A stretch of 46,776 nt of DNA from Planctomycetia bacterium (GCA_005799495.1 SYGP01000038.1:1-46776), one strand, 5' to 3'; shown: positions 14,780 to 23,728, counted from the first letter of the stretch. Numbers and translations: made by a program. The notes: generated by a model from the sequence alone, not told the origin.

Positions 14780-15463
14780 TCAACCGCGACGGCGACGAGC
14801 AGCCAGACCAGCGAGTCCAAGCAGCGCAACCGCGCCTGGGGCTGGAACGCCGATCGTGATCACCTGACCCGTGCCAGCAAAGAGCGCGGTTGTGGTGTTG
14901 GCAAGCTTCCAACCAATCGTGAAACCGAAGGTTGCGATTGGATCATCGCCCGAACCGCTGCGCACGATTTGCATCAGCAGCATTCGGTATCCACCTTGGG
15001 ATCCACCCGCCGCCACCACATTTGGCGCTCCAGGGGTCGCGTCGTACCATCCGGCGTTGACCGGGATGAAGCTGCGATCGGAGCCAGCGCTTGATGGATA
15101 CTCGAAGCTGGGGTCGAGAGCTGTGCCATTGCCGCCCGAGGTGCCACTGCCGCTCGCCGTGACCCACGAGTCGTTGTCGCGAGCAGCTACGCCCAGCAGA
15201 TTCACATTGGCGCTCCAAGACCCGAGGGGATTGCCATCGGCATCTTCGCCAGCGTCCTCATGACGAGCGTTGAGGCTGCCTGACATCTGGGTGAAATTGA
15301 ATCCATTGAGCATGACCGCGTTGCTTTGATCCCAGTTTCCATAAATCTTGTACTGGGTGTTGCCAGCAGCGGTGACCACACGATCCACCGAGAAACCGGT
15401 GAACGCGGCCGATGCGGAGGACGCCACGAGGGCGACTGCACCAAACATTGCGAGGGACTTCAT
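14780..15463 (-). CDS. Exported protein with PEP-CTERM-like C-terminal sorting signal
   Basis: A 227-residue protein. The signal peptide 'MKSLAMFGAVALVASSASAA' is followed by a beta-rich, Gly/Asn/Ser-rich domain ('VDRVVTAAGNTQYKIYGNW', 'FGFTIGWKLANTT'). The C terminus has the tripartite sorting pattern: a short 'VPAPGA' motif, a hydrophobic stretch 'VALLGLAGLAA' and a terminal 'RRRRG' cluster. Family knowledge: PEP-CTERM proteins are sorted by exosortase and are often linked to exopolysaccharide export; the motif here has PAP in place of PEP. The exosortase is not in this window. It is followed by a terminator hairpin. Confidence 0.83.
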   Translation of the reverse strand: MKSLAMFGAVALVASSASAAFTGFSVDRVVTAAGNTQYKIYGNWDQSNAVMLNGFNFTQMSGSLNARHEDAGEDADGNPLGSWSANVNLLGVAARDNDSWVTASGSGTSGGNGTALDPSFEYPSSAGSDRSFIPVNAGWYDATPGAPNVVAAGGSQGGYRMLLMQIVRSGSGDDPIATFGFTIGWKLANTTTALFAGTGQVITIGVPAPGAVALLGLAGLAARRRRG

Positions 15464-15610
15464 GAGAGAGGCCTTTCAATAAAAGGGAAGGGACATAAAA
15501 CCGACACGCCCTTTTCCAACCTCTCCTAGACAGGCGGAGGATGACACGGAATCATGAACGGTCAAATTTTGGCAACAATAATTGCGGTGAAGAAGACGCT
15601 CATACAGCGT

Positions 15611-17272
15611 TCAGAATCGCGATGGAAGCGTTCCTAAACGCAGCAAGAGCGGCCCAGATGCAAGAATGCTCATTCTTTCAATCTTTCCCGCCATTTCTTT
15701 TGCGGAAGCCTCATCATTTGCGATCGCAGAACAGATTAAGTCGCCGCTCGTCCGGCCGATTGCTTGCCAGCACGTTGACACTGCGTCGAGGCCATCAGCA
15801 CGCGGGGAGCGACCTGTGCGGTCGTTGCTCGCGTGCGCCGCGGCAAGTTGCGGCAGTTCGATGACGCCTCCATGACTTCCCGCGACTTTTCCGCGCATTT
15901 CTGGTGTTCCATCACCGCGTAGCCGCGGCGCACGCACCTCGCTGAAGAAAACATCCACGGTGCGCCCGACCCACGCAGCGTGCACGCGGCGCGATGTCTC
16001 GCTTTGGATCGCGAGAAGCGTGTTGTTCCGGAGGCGCTTCACGGCATCAGGAACGTCATCGGTGAATCGATCGATGGCCACCGTGCCCGGTCGCGGCGAA
16101 TACTTGAAGATGAAGTTGTTCTTGAATGGAAGTTCGCGCACGAGCGAGCAAGTCTGTTCGAAGTCTTCGTCCGTTTCGGTCGGAAATCCGACGATGATGT
16201 CGCCCGCAATGCAGACATCGGGCACCCAGGCGAGCGCACGCTGAACGAAGTCGACATACTCCCCGCGCGAATAGCCGCGGTTCATGAGCTTCAGGATTCG
16301 GTCGGAACCGCTTTGCGCGGGAATGTGCAGATACTTGCAGATGCGGGGACAGTCGCGCAGCACGGCGAGCACATCGTCGCCGAAATCGCGCGGATAACTG
16401 GTCACGAAGCGCAGGCGAAGGATCTGCGGTACTTCGTCGTGGATTCGCCGCAGCAGTTGCGCAAAAGTCGTGACGCGCGAGCCGACGGGCGGCGATTGGC
16501 GAAACGCACGGAGCCCCGGACCAACTTGCGCTGCTTGTCGTCCATCGACGGTGAGTGCGAGGCCGTGTTCGTAGCGGTAGTGGTTGACCGTCTGACCGAG
16601 CAGCGTGACTTCGAGTGCGCCTGCGTCGGCGAGCCTTCGGCACTCTTCCACGATGTGGTCAGGCGGACGGTGAATCTCCGCCCCGCGCGTCGCCGGCACG
16701 ACGCAGTAGGTGCAGAACTTGTTGCAGCCTCGCGTGATCCGTACCTGCGCACTGCGGCGCGCACCGCCCATGGCCTGCTCATCGAACGCCCGCGAAAGAT
16801 CGAGGGTCTCGAGATTGTCCTCCGCAGCCGCAAGAGTGCTCGACCGCCTGCTGCGGTTTCCCGCGAGGGCGGTGCGTTCCTCCTGGGAGAGCACCATCGC
16901 GTTCTCGGCGGATTGGGTGCGCAGGGCGTTGTCGATCAACTGCGGCAATCGGTCGAGTTCCGCGGGACCGCACAGGAGGTCGACTTGCGGGTGGCGGCGA
17001 AGCAGGTCGACCCCGTCGCGTTCCGCCATGCAGCCGATGACACCGAGAACGATCGTCTCACCTGCTGCCTTGCGCTTCCCCACGATTCCAATGCGACTGT
17101 AAGCCTTCTGCTCGGCCTGTTCGCGCACGGAACAGGTGTTGAACAGCACGACACGAGCGTCCGCGGGGTCGTTCACGAAGCGGTAGCCGAGTGTGGTGAG
17201 TTGCCCCCGCACGAGCTCGCTGTCGAGCTCGTTCATCTGGCAGCCGAAGGTCTCGAGAAAGACTGGGTGCAT
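15611..17272 (-). CDS. miaB: tRNA-2-methylthio-N6-dimethylallyladenosine synthase MiaB
   Basis: Radical-SAM methylthiotransferase that converts i6A37 of tRNA to ms2i6A37. Of 553 residues, the N-terminal UPF0004 domain has 'LETFGCQMNELDSE' with cluster ligands Cys11, Cys47 ('FNTCSVREQAEQKAY') and Cys81 ('VIGCMAER'). The radical-SAM cluster is in 'RITRGCNKFCTYCVVPATRG' (Cys183, 187, 190), followed by 'IPAQSGSDRILKLMNRGYS' and 'GDIIVGFPTETDEDF'. The C-terminal TRAM region seems interrupted by an insertion of about 50 residues before 'QAIGRTSGDLI'. The start is the Met before 'HPVFLETFG'; 78 further open codons upstream lack similarity and would run into ftsW. It is divergent from ftsW with a 20-base gap. 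Confidence 0.95.
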   Translation of the reverse strand: MHPVFLETFGCQMNELDSELVRGQLTTLGYRFVNDPADARVVLFNTCSVREQAEQKAYSRIGIVGKRKAAGETIVLGVIGCMAERDGVDLLRRHPQVDLLCGPAELDRLPQLIDNALRTQSAENAMVLSQEERTALAGNRSRRSSTLAAAEDNLETLDLSRAFDEQAMGGARRSAQVRITRGCNKFCTYCVVPATRGAEIHRPPDHIVEECRRLADAGALEVTLLGQTVNHYRYEHGLALTVDGRQAAQVGPGLRAFRQSPPVGSRVTTFAQLLRRIHDEVPQILRLRFVTSYPRDFGDDVLAVLRDCPRICKYLHIPAQSGSDRILKLMNRGYSRGEYVDFVQRALAWVPDVCIAGDIIVGFPTETDEDFEQTCSLVRELPFKNNFIFKYSPRPGTVAIDRFTDDVPDAVKRLRNNTLLAIQSETSRRVHAAWVGRTVDVFFSEVRAPRLRGDGTPEMRGKVAGSHGGVIELPQLAAAHASNDRTGRSPRADGLDAVSTCWQAIGRTSGDLICSAIANDEASAKEMAGKIERMSILASGPLLLRLGTLPSRF

Positions 17273-17292
17273 GGGGAGAGGGGCAGGATAGG

Positions 17293-18567
17293 TTGCGACG
17301 CCGCGCTTTCTCGCGTGCGCATGGGGATTTGGACGATAGACAACCCGTGTTGAGGGCCCGCCACGGCATCGCCCTGTCCTGTCTCTGCCTCGTCGTGCTC
17401 GGCGTGGTGTTCGTGACATCCGCCAGTCTGGATGTGGCGCGTGGCGGACAGACCACGCTCGAAGAGCTGCTGTTGGGTCGTGCCACGCTGTTTGCCGCAA
17501 TATCAATGGGATGCCTTTGGATCGGTTCGCTCGTGCCCGTGGATCGCCTGCAGCACTTGCGCGGAGTCTGGAATCCTGTGTGGTGGATCCTCCTCGCGAG
17601 CGTGGCGGCGATCGTTCTCGTCCATGTGCCGGGCATCGGGCGCGAGGTCAATGGAGCAAGCCGTTGGATCGCGATTGGGCCGATCATCTTTCAGCCGAGT
17701 GAGATCGCCAAATGGGGGATGCCGCTCGTGCTGGCGTGGTGGTGCTGTTTCCGCGGGGCGGATGGGTTGGCGCGCTTCTGGAGCGGCTTCGTCCCGCCGA
17801 TGCTGTGCGTCGGTGCCATTGCGCTCGGGATCGCCGTCGAGGATCTCGGAACGGCGACGCTGGTGATGCTTGTCGCACTGATCGTGCTCGTTGCAGCGGG
17901 ATGCCGTTGGTGGCATGCGGCGCTGCTGATGCCTGCCGCCGCGCTGGGATTCGTGGCGCTCATCGTCACGAGCCCGTACCGCGTGAATCGCATCCTTGCT
18001 TATCTCGATCCCTACCAAGACGCGCGCGGCATCGGCTACCACATCATTCAGTCGATGGGCGCGATCTCTGGTGGCGGGCTCACGGGGCGTGGGCTTGGCA
18101 ACAGCATCCAGAAGTTCGGCTATCTGCCCGAGGGAACGACTGACTTCATCTTTGCGATCATCTGCGAGGAGATGGGGCTGATCGGCGCGCTGCTCGTGGT
18201 GCTCCTGTTCGCGGGACTGCTGTGGTCTGGCTGGTGCATTGTGGGTGCGGTGTGGAGTGCGGGTGATGGATCGACGGACGCGGTCGCGCGCGAAGGTCGT
18301 TCACGGTTGAGTCCCTATTGCCAGATCGTCGGGCTCGGCGTGCTTGCCACGATCGGCTTTCAGGCGCTCATCAACATGCTGGTCGTGACGGGGCTCGCCC
18401 CGACGAAGGGCATCGCGCTTCCACTGGTGTCGCGCGGCGGCACTGGTTGGATGCTGACATGCCTGTCGTTGGGGCTGCTGATGGCGATGGACCGTGCCAT
18501 GCAGCGAGAGGACACGCGCACGCTTGGGGCGGTGAACGCTCCGGCGCCGTCCACGGGAGGCGGATGA
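17293..18567 (+). CDS. ftsW: FtsW/RodA/SpoVE family peptidoglycan glycosyltransferase, probably FtsW
   Basis: A multi-span SEDS membrane protein that polymerises lipid II into glycan strands with a class B PBP. It has about ten hydrophobic helices, with 'NGASRWIAIGPIIFQPSEIAKWG', recognisable by 'RWI', 'FQPSEIAK', then 'YHIIQSMGAISGGGLTGRGL' and 'KFGYLPEGTTDFIFAIICEE', and the late 'TGLAPTKGIALPLVSRGGT' block, all SEDS signatures. Adjacency to murG favours FtsW over RodA. Start is uncertain: TTG at 17293, with GTG at 17347 just before the first helix also possible. The 4-base overlap ATGA joins it to murG. Confidence 0.92.
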   Translation: MRRRAFSRAHGDLDDRQPVLRARHGIALSCLCLVVLGVVFVTSASLDVARGGQTTLEELLLGRATLFAAISMGCLWIGSLVPVDRLQHLRGVWNPVWWILLASVAAIVLVHVPGIGREVNGASRWIAIGPIIFQPSEIAKWGMPLVLAWWCCFRGADGLARFWSGFVPPMLCVGAIALGIAVEDLGTATLVMLVALIVLVAAGCRWWHAALLMPAAALGFVALIVTSPYRVNRILAYLDPYQDARGIGYHIIQSMGAISGGGLTGRGLGNSIQKFGYLPEGTTDFIFAIICEEMGLIGALLVVLLFAGLLWSGWCIVGAVWSAGDGSTDAVAREGRSRLSPYCQIVGLGVLATIGFQALINMLVVTGLAPTKGIALPLVSRGGTGWMLTCLSLGLLMAMDRAMQREDTRTLGAVNAPAPSTGGG

Positions 18568-19799
18568 GCGGCGCGGCGTTCCAGTTTGCCTCCTCGATGC
18601 GCACGACGCCTCATGCGAGCTTTGGCGGCGGCGTGCCGCGGCCGCGGTCGATCGTGCTCGCGGGCGGCGGGACGGGCGGGCACATTTCGCCGGGACTTGC
18701 CATCGCCGAGCGCATTGGAGCCGCGGATCCATCGGCGCGCGTTGTCTTTGCCTGTTCGTCGCGAGCGGTCGATGCGAACATGCTGCGCGATGCGGCGGCG
18801 CGCTTCGTACCCATTCGTGCAGAGCCATTCAGCCTGAACCCGCGTCGACTGCTTCGCTGCGTGCTCGGTCTGGTGCGCGCGCGCCGCGACGCCGATCGCC
18901 TGCTGCGTGAATGCCGCCCCGATTGGGTCGTCTCACTTGGTGGTTTCGTGACTCCGCCCGTGGCGGCGGCCGCGCATCGGGCTGGCGTTCCTGTGCTTCT
19001 GGTGAATCTCGATGCCACCCCTGGCAAGGCGAATCGTCTGGTGGCGCGGCGCGCAACGAAAGTCGTGTCGGCGGTGCCCGTGCCATCGCTGCCTGGGTTC
19101 GCGAGCGCTGTCATCGGCATGCCGCTGCGGCGCATCGCGGTGGCGCCGGCGTCGACGGAACTCTGCCGCGCCGAACTGGGACTCGACCTGCAAGTTCCCG
19201 TGCTGTTGATCACGGGTGCGTCGCAGGGCGCGCAGTCGCTGAACGACTTGGCGTGCGAGTTGGCGCGTGCGAATCCAGCGGCGTTCGCTGATTGGCAGGT
19301 GCTGCATCTGTGCGGTCCGTCGCCTGCGGGGGGAGTCAGCCGATACGAGCGTGCGTGGCGCGAGGCGGGTATCCGCGCTGCGGTGATCCCGTTCCTCCAT
19401 CGCATGGGAGTTGCCTGGGGTGCTGCGGAACTTGCGGTCAGCCGCGCGGGCGCGAGCAGTGTGGCGGAGGCGCAGTGCAATCAGGTGCCGACCATCTTCG
19501 CGCCGTACCCGTATCACAAGGACCAGCATCAGCGCGAGAACGCACTGCCCCTCGTGCACGCGGGTGGCGCGCTTCTCGAGACGGATCGCGTGGACCCGCG
19601 GCGGAATCTCGGCGGAGTTGGAGCGCGCATTCTGGAGTTGATGGGGGCGCCCGAGCGGCGCGCCAAGATGCGGCGTGCTTTGGCTGAGTTGCCGCCGCCA
19701 TCGAGTGCCGAGCAGATTGCCGACTTCGTGCTGCGCGGAAGCGAGTTTCGCGCCAGCGTGGCTGGGGATGAAAGTCGTGGCGCACTCGTCGCGGGCTGA
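18564..19799 (+). CDS. murG: UDP-N-acetylglucosamine--N-acetylmuramyl-(pentapeptide) pyrophosphoryl-undecaprenol GlcNAc transferase
   Basis: Makes lipid II from lipid I at the inner face of the cytoplasmic membrane. The 411-residue GT28 enzyme has the 'LAGGGTGGHISPGLAIAE' loop (34-40 for GGGTGGH), 'VSLGGFVTPPVAAAA', 'ITGASQGAQSLND', 'SRAGASSVAEAQCNQVPTIF' and 'YHKDQHQRENA', the donor-site HQxxNA. The start is the ATG overlapping the ftsW stop. About 25 extra residues precede the first strand. The C-terminal ~50 residues are variable. The product is the substrate of FtsW encoded just upstream. Confidence 0.96.
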   Translation: MSGAAFQFASSMRTTPHASFGGGVPRPRSIVLAGGGTGGHISPGLAIAERIGAADPSARVVFACSSRAVDANMLRDAAARFVPIRAEPFSLNPRRLLRCVLGLVRARRDADRLLRECRPDWVVSLGGFVTPPVAAAAHRAGVPVLLVNLDATPGKANRLVARRATKVVSAVPVPSLPGFASAVIGMPLRRIAVAPASTELCRAELGLDLQVPVLLITGASQGAQSLNDLACELARANPAAFADWQVLHLCGPSPAGGVSRYERAWREAGIRAAVIPFLHRMGVAWGAAELAVSRAGASSVAEAQCNQVPTIFAPYPYHKDQHQRENALPLVHAGGALLETDRVDPRRNLGGVGARILELMGAPERRAKMRRALAELPPPSSAEQIADFVLRGSEFRASVAGDESRGALVAG

Positions 19800-19824
19800 G
19801 CGTTCTCCCTAGTCTGCGCGGGGC

Positions 19825-20985
19825 GTGCGCGGCGACCGATCCATCGTTCATGTTGACCTCGATGCGTTCTTTGCGAGCGCCGAGCAGCTCGATGACGCGT
19901 CCTGCCGTGATGGTCCCGTACTCGTCGGTGGTCTCGGTCCGCGCAGCGTGGTGGCAGCGGCGAGTTACGAGGCGCGTGCGCAGGGCTGCCGCTCGGCGAT
20001 GCCGATGGCGGAGGCGCGGCGTCGCTGCCCAAGCGCGATCGTTCGCCCCGTGCGCATGCGCCGCTATGTCGAACTGTCCCGGCAGTTCATGGAGGCTCTG
20101 CGGTCGTTCTCGCCCGCCGTGGAGGCGCTCTCGCTCGATGAGGCATTCGTGGATCTGACGGGTACGGAACGGTTGCACGGCGATGCCGCGCGGACGGTTC
20201 GTCGACTGGTGGACCGCGTGCGTGCGTCGACGGGACTCGACTGTTCGGCGGGACTTGCGCAGAGCAAGTTCGTGGCCAAGATCGCATCGGATCTTCGCAA
20301 GCCGCGCGGGTTGGTGATCGTTCCTGCGGTGGGACTGATGGAGTTCCTCGCGCCTCTGGAAATCAGTCGATTGTGGGGGGTTGGGCCCGTGGCTGAGGAG
20401 CGCTTTCGGCGGCTTGGCTACCTGAAGTTCGGGGACCTGCAGTCGGCGACGCGAGAGCGAGTCCAGGCGGATCTTGGATCGGCTGGCGAGCGAGCATGGC
20501 TTCTGGCGCAGGGAATCGATGATCGGCCCGTGGAGAGCGATCTGGAACGCAAGAGCATCGGGCATGAGGAGACCTTTGGCGAGGACATCAGCGATCCTCG
20601 GCAGTTGCGCGAGATTCTGCTGCGACAGGTGGAGAGTGTCAGCGGGCAGTTGCGCTCGCGTGGACTGTCTGCGCGCACGGTGACGCTCAAGATTCGGCGC
20701 CCTGACTTCACGACGATGACTCGGCAGGCATCCGATGTTTCGCCGACGGATTCGACTGCGCAGCTGTGGCGGACCGCGAGTGCGCTGCTCGAAGCCTGGC
20801 GCGCCGCGGAGTGGTCGCCTGTGCGACTGCTTGGCGTATCGCTCTCAGGATTCGGTGGCGCGGCGGACGCTGAGGGACTGTTCCCAGATCCGAACGCGGC
20901 CCGCGAGCGGCGTCTGGATGCAGCGACGGATGCGCTGCGGCGCCGATTCGGAGAGTCGGTCATTCGCCGCGCTGGCGGCGCATAG
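19825..20985 (+). CDS. dinB: DNA polymerase IV (Y-family translesion polymerase)
   Basis: A 386-residue Y-family polymerase for lesion bypass. The palm motifs are 'IVHVDLDAFFASAEQ' (Asp11) and 'ALSLDEAFVDLTG' (Asp105, Glu106), the metal-binding carboxylates. 'GLDCSAGLAQSKFVAKIASD' and 'KPRGLVIV' follow, then the thumb helix-hairpin-helix 'RLWGVGPVAEERFRRLGY' and a little-finger domain ('SIGHEETFGEDI'). It lacks the QL[SD]LF beta-clamp consensus at the extreme end, but 'EGLFPDP' is close to it about 35 residues earlier. GTG start, 25 bases after murG, so it may be read with the ftsW-murG unit. No SOS box was seen in front. Confidence 0.94.
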   Translation: MRGDRSIVHVDLDAFFASAEQLDDASCRDGPVLVGGLGPRSVVAAASYEARAQGCRSAMPMAEARRRCPSAIVRPVRMRRYVELSRQFMEALRSFSPAVEALSLDEAFVDLTGTERLHGDAARTVRRLVDRVRASTGLDCSAGLAQSKFVAKIASDLRKPRGLVIVPAVGLMEFLAPLEISRLWGVGPVAEERFRRLGYLKFGDLQSATRERVQADLGSAGERAWLLAQGIDDRPVESDLERKSIGHEETFGEDISDPRQLREILLRQVESVSGQLRSRGLSARTVTLKIRRPDFTTMTRQASDVSPTDSTAQLWRTASALLEAWRAAEWSPVRLLGVSLSGFGGAADAEGLFPDPNAARERRLDAATDALRRRFGESVIRRAGGA

Positions 20986-21015
20986 GGCAGAGGTCGCAGG
21001 GTTATCCTTGTCTCG

Positions 21016-21675
21016 GTGATCGTCCTTGCAGATCAGGTGACCGATGCGTGGGCATTCTTCGCGGGCACGCTGCACCCAGCGGTGCTGCACTTTCCGCTCG
21101 CGCTTGCCCTGCTTGCCGCTGCTGCAGAGGTGTGGGCTGCGCTGCGAGGGAGTGCTGCGCCGTCGCCGTTCGCATTCGCGTGCATCTGGATTGCTGCGCT
21201 GACCGGCGTGATCGCGTGTTTCACTGGATGGATGAACGCAGAGTCGTACGGCGAGGGTGACTCGAATCTGTTCCTGCACCGATGGACTGCGATTGGGTGT
21301 ACGGCAGCACTGTTCGCGCTGTGGATAAGCGGGGGAGTACTGCGCTCGAAGGCGAGTGGTTCGTCGACCTCATTCATCGCAGGGTGGCGGCTTGGCCTAA
21401 TTGCGGTGGCGCTCGCGATGGGGGCGGCGGGACACCTTGGTGGCGAGATGGTGCACGGCGAGGGCGCCGTGCAGGAGGCGTTCATGCGGGCGCTCGAGGC
21501 AACCGAGCAGGCAAAGCGTGACCGGGCCGCGTCGGATGCTCGCGAGGCGCTTGGCATCACGCCCGCGCCGGCGCCCGAACCCGCACCAGCGCCCGACCCC
21601 GCGCCCGCACCAGCACCTGCGCCCGAACCTGCGCCCGCGCCCGAGCCCGCGCCCGAACCAGCGCCCAAGCCCTGA
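21016..21675 (+). CDS. DUF2231 membrane protein with Ala-Pro-rich tail
   Basis: A 219-residue protein. The four-helix DUF2231 domain (about 15-150) has the diagnostic 'GTLHPAVLHFPLALALLA' opening and the closing 'GAAGHLGGEMVHGEG'. Family knowledge: DUF2231 proteins are integral membrane proteins, function unknown, often near cytochromes. After a short charged helix come about 37 residues of alternating Ala-Pro with Glu or Asp ('PAPAPEPAPAPDPAPA'), likely a stiff extracytoplasmic or cytoplasmic spacer. GTG start 30 bases after dinB. Almost the whole gene is covered by an open frame on the opposite strand (21033-23633). Confidence 0.82.
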   Translation: MIVLADQVTDAWAFFAGTLHPAVLHFPLALALLAAAAEVWAALRGSAAPSPFAFACIWIAALTGVIACFTGWMNAESYGEGDSNLFLHRWTAIGCTAALFALWISGGVLRSKASGSSTSFIAGWRLGLIAVALAMGAAGHLGGEMVHGEGAVQEAFMRALEATEQAKRDRAASDAREALGITPAPAPEPAPAPDPAPAPAPAPEPAPAPEPAPEPAPKP

Positions 21676-23633
21676 TCGCGATCCCACTCCGCGAAGATCG
21701 CAGAGATTTCCCGCGCGCAGGCACCAGCCTGAAATCCATCGATCGTGCTCGGCGGTGGAAGGCCAACCGACTCCACCACTCCCGCGTGCTGCTCGCGCGC
21801 GGCCATCCACAAGCCCATGGCGAGGACCGCTTGATCGCCTCCCGATGCGGTCGATTGCACGGGCGCAAGACGCCAGGGCAACAAGTGTTCGCGGATGCGC
21901 CGCCAGAGTTCGCGCTCAGCTTCCGCCGAGTCGCTGCAGAGCGCCGACCATGCGACATGGTCCGCCTGCCAGAATCGCCCTGATGCCGTTGCACGCAGAC
22001 ATGCCGCGCGTCGCTGCCAGGCGGGCAGAGCGGCGGCCTCGTTCCTGTGCAGCGTCTCCAAGAGCAGGAGAATCGGATCCGATGCGCCCGATGCGGCCAT
22101 CGACTCTGCGAAGCAGCAGAGCTCGTCCATCATCGAAGACGCAATCTCCTCCTGAGTGAGCGCGCGCCCGAGCAGGAAGCGGAGTTGTTGCAAGGTTTCC
22201 GACAGCAGTGCACAGTCGGCGTGCATGCCCGCATACCAGGCGCGCGCGCTGCACTGCGCAAGCAGTATGGAAGGAGCCGACTCCGTGGTCTGTTCGTCGA
22301 GTCGTGGCAGTGGCAGCGACGAGAGATCCCACACCGTCTGGACTTGCTGCAGTGCATCGACCGCCTCGAACCACGCCATACTCCGCTCGCGAAGCCCTTT
22401 GGAAGCGGCGCCAACTTCGACGATGTCGCACTGCCACGACTCATGCCCATCCTGCAGGCAGCGGATGCGCTGTGGAAACAGCAGGAACTCTGGCGCGTCA
22501 CTCGAGATGACGCGGAAGACAGGCGCAAAGTCAACTTCCAAGACACTGCCATCCTCCACAAGAGGGACTTCGGTGGAAGGGCGGAGCGAGAGTCGATGCA
22601 GTGCAACCGCACGTGGAGTGAGTGTGAACCCTGCGGTTCGGTTCGCCGCGCATGAGCGCAGTGCCATTCGCATCCGCCATCGCATCCCGCTGCCGATGAT
22701 TCCGGACGCAGTCGTCCCATCGCTCGCGTCGCGCGCAGCCGACGCAAGAGGTATCCACTCCACATGGCGAGCACGGGACGAGTCGGATTGCTGCTTGATT
22801 GTCCGACTCCACCACGCAGCGCGCAGGGTGTCGAGCGGGTCGTAGACATCACCCAGATGGATGAACTGAGACGCTTCCGTCGGCCACGACTCGGTGAGAT
22901 GCGTTGGACTGCCTTCCACACGGACATGCATGGACTTGGGATCACATGACACGACTGTGCGATCGGCCGGCAGCGGGTAGTTGCCTCCGCGCTGCCCGAT
23001 GCTTGGGCTGCACCAATCGCTTTGGACCTCGAAACCATCTGCACTGACTCGCCCAGTCCATTCGATCGTCATGCCGCACTCGCTGCCTCCGCCGCCCTGC
23101 GCACGCGAACGCCAACGGATGCCAATCGGACCCGCCATGCGCGCGAGTGCCTCGAGCGAGCGAACGATCTCTGCAGGGGCAGGCCCTTCGTGCGCCGCAG
23201 CGGGCGAAGCCCCGTAACAGTCGTCGAGCAACGCGAGCCACTGCCGCGGTGGGTCGCCGCGGAGGATCTGCATCAGGAGCAGGGGTGGAGCGAGTGAGAG
23301 ATCCACCGCCTGCTTGCGCCGAGCGAGCAGCATGTGATCCGCTGCCGCGAAGGCATCCTGCAGAGTGGCTGCCGTCGCACGGAAGGAGTCGACGAGGCGA
23401 GAGTCGACCAGATCGACCGCATCCTCGCTGCTTGCCGAAGAAACGCCATCTTCGGGTGAGTGCACAAGCGCATGTGCCGCTGATGCAGCGAAGATCACGA
23501 TGGATCCGAGCGCTGCGGGCAGGGCGAGCCCCTTCGTCAACCATGACGGGGACCCGCCCGCCCGAGCCAATCCAGTTCGCCGCACCACCGATCCTGGCGG
23601 GCAACGACTGCATTTGTGCATGGAGGAATCCAT
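21033..23633 (-). CDS. Exported or membrane-anchored protein of unknown function; 3' part antisense to DUF2231 gene
   Basis: An open frame of 866 residues from the ATG at 23633 (other starts: 23678 and 23621). It begins with a short Cys motif 'HKCSRCPPGS' and a hydrophobic segment 'GLALPAALGSIVIFAASAAH', followed by an alpha/beta-looking sequence such as 'PPRQWLALLDDCYGASPAA' and 'EASQFIHLGDVYDPLDTL'. No known domain is recognised. From about residue 653 the frame enters a Gly-Ala-Ser repeat and then 190 residues rich in Ser, Arg, Ala and Pro that are exactly antisense to the DUF2231 gene and look non-coding. The real C terminus is therefore probably near 21670, and the missing stop may be an indel or a true overlap. 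It follows a second unknown exported gene on the same strand. Confidence 0.55.
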   Translation of the reverse strand: MDSSMHKCSRCPPGSVVRRTGLARAGGSPSWLTKGLALPAALGSIVIFAASAAHALVHSPEDGVSSASSEDAVDLVDSRLVDSFRATAATLQDAFAAADHMLLARRKQAVDLSLAPPLLLMQILRGDPPRQWLALLDDCYGASPAAAHEGPAPAEIVRSLEALARMAGPIGIRWRSRAQGGGGSECGMTIEWTGRVSADGFEVQSDWCSPSIGQRGGNYPLPADRTVVSCDPKSMHVRVEGSPTHLTESWPTEASQFIHLGDVYDPLDTLRAAWWSRTIKQQSDSSRARHVEWIPLASAARDASDGTTASGIIGSGMRWRMRMALRSCAANRTAGFTLTPRAVALHRLSLRPSTEVPLVEDGSVLEVDFAPVFRVISSDAPEFLLFPQRIRCLQDGHESWQCDIVEVGAASKGLRERSMAWFEAVDALQQVQTVWDLSSLPLPRLDEQTTESAPSILLAQCSARAWYAGMHADCALLSETLQQLRFLLGRALTQEEIASSMMDELCCFAESMAASGASDPILLLLETLHRNEAAALPAWQRRAACLRATASGRFWQADHVAWSALCSDSAEAERELWRRIREHLLPWRLAPVQSTASGGDQAVLAMGLWMAAREQHAGVVESVGLPPPSTIDGFQAGACAREISAIFAEWDRDQGLGAGSGAGSGAGAGSGAGAGAGAGSGAGAGSGAGAGVMPSASRASDAARSRFACSVASSARMNASCTAPSPCTISPPRCPAAPIASATAIRPSRHPAMNEVDEPLAFERSTPPLIHSANSAAVHPIAVHRCRNRFESPSPYDSAFIHPVKHAITPVSAAIQMHANANGDGAALPRSAAHTSAAAASRASASGKCSTAGCSVPAKNAHASVT
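21561..21672 (+). repeat. GC-rich coding repeat (Ala-Pro/Glu-Pro units)
   Basis: A run of degenerate 6- and 12-base units of the type GCGCCCGAACCC or GCACCAGCGCCC encodes the (AP)n(EP)n tail of the DUF2231 protein. On the opposite strand the same bases encode a Gly-Ala-Gly-Ser repeat in the 21033-23633 frame. Such tracts are prone to slippage and to assembly or sequencing indels. Confidence 0.85.
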
Positions 23634-23728
23634 GTTTTGAACCCAGTGCATCACCTGTGGGTGCGTCCGCTCGTGCATCGCGTGGAATCTCGGTTCAGAA
23701 GCCACACCGATTGCTCGAGCATCGGCAC

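Noticed and set aside
15980-17353. Plus-strand open frame of 457 codons
   Set aside because: Antisense to miaB, including across its radical-SAM motif; no domain recognised.
21561-21672. Possible CRISPR-like array or satellite
   Set aside because: Units are 6-12 bases, in frame, without spacers; this is a coding Ala-Pro tract.
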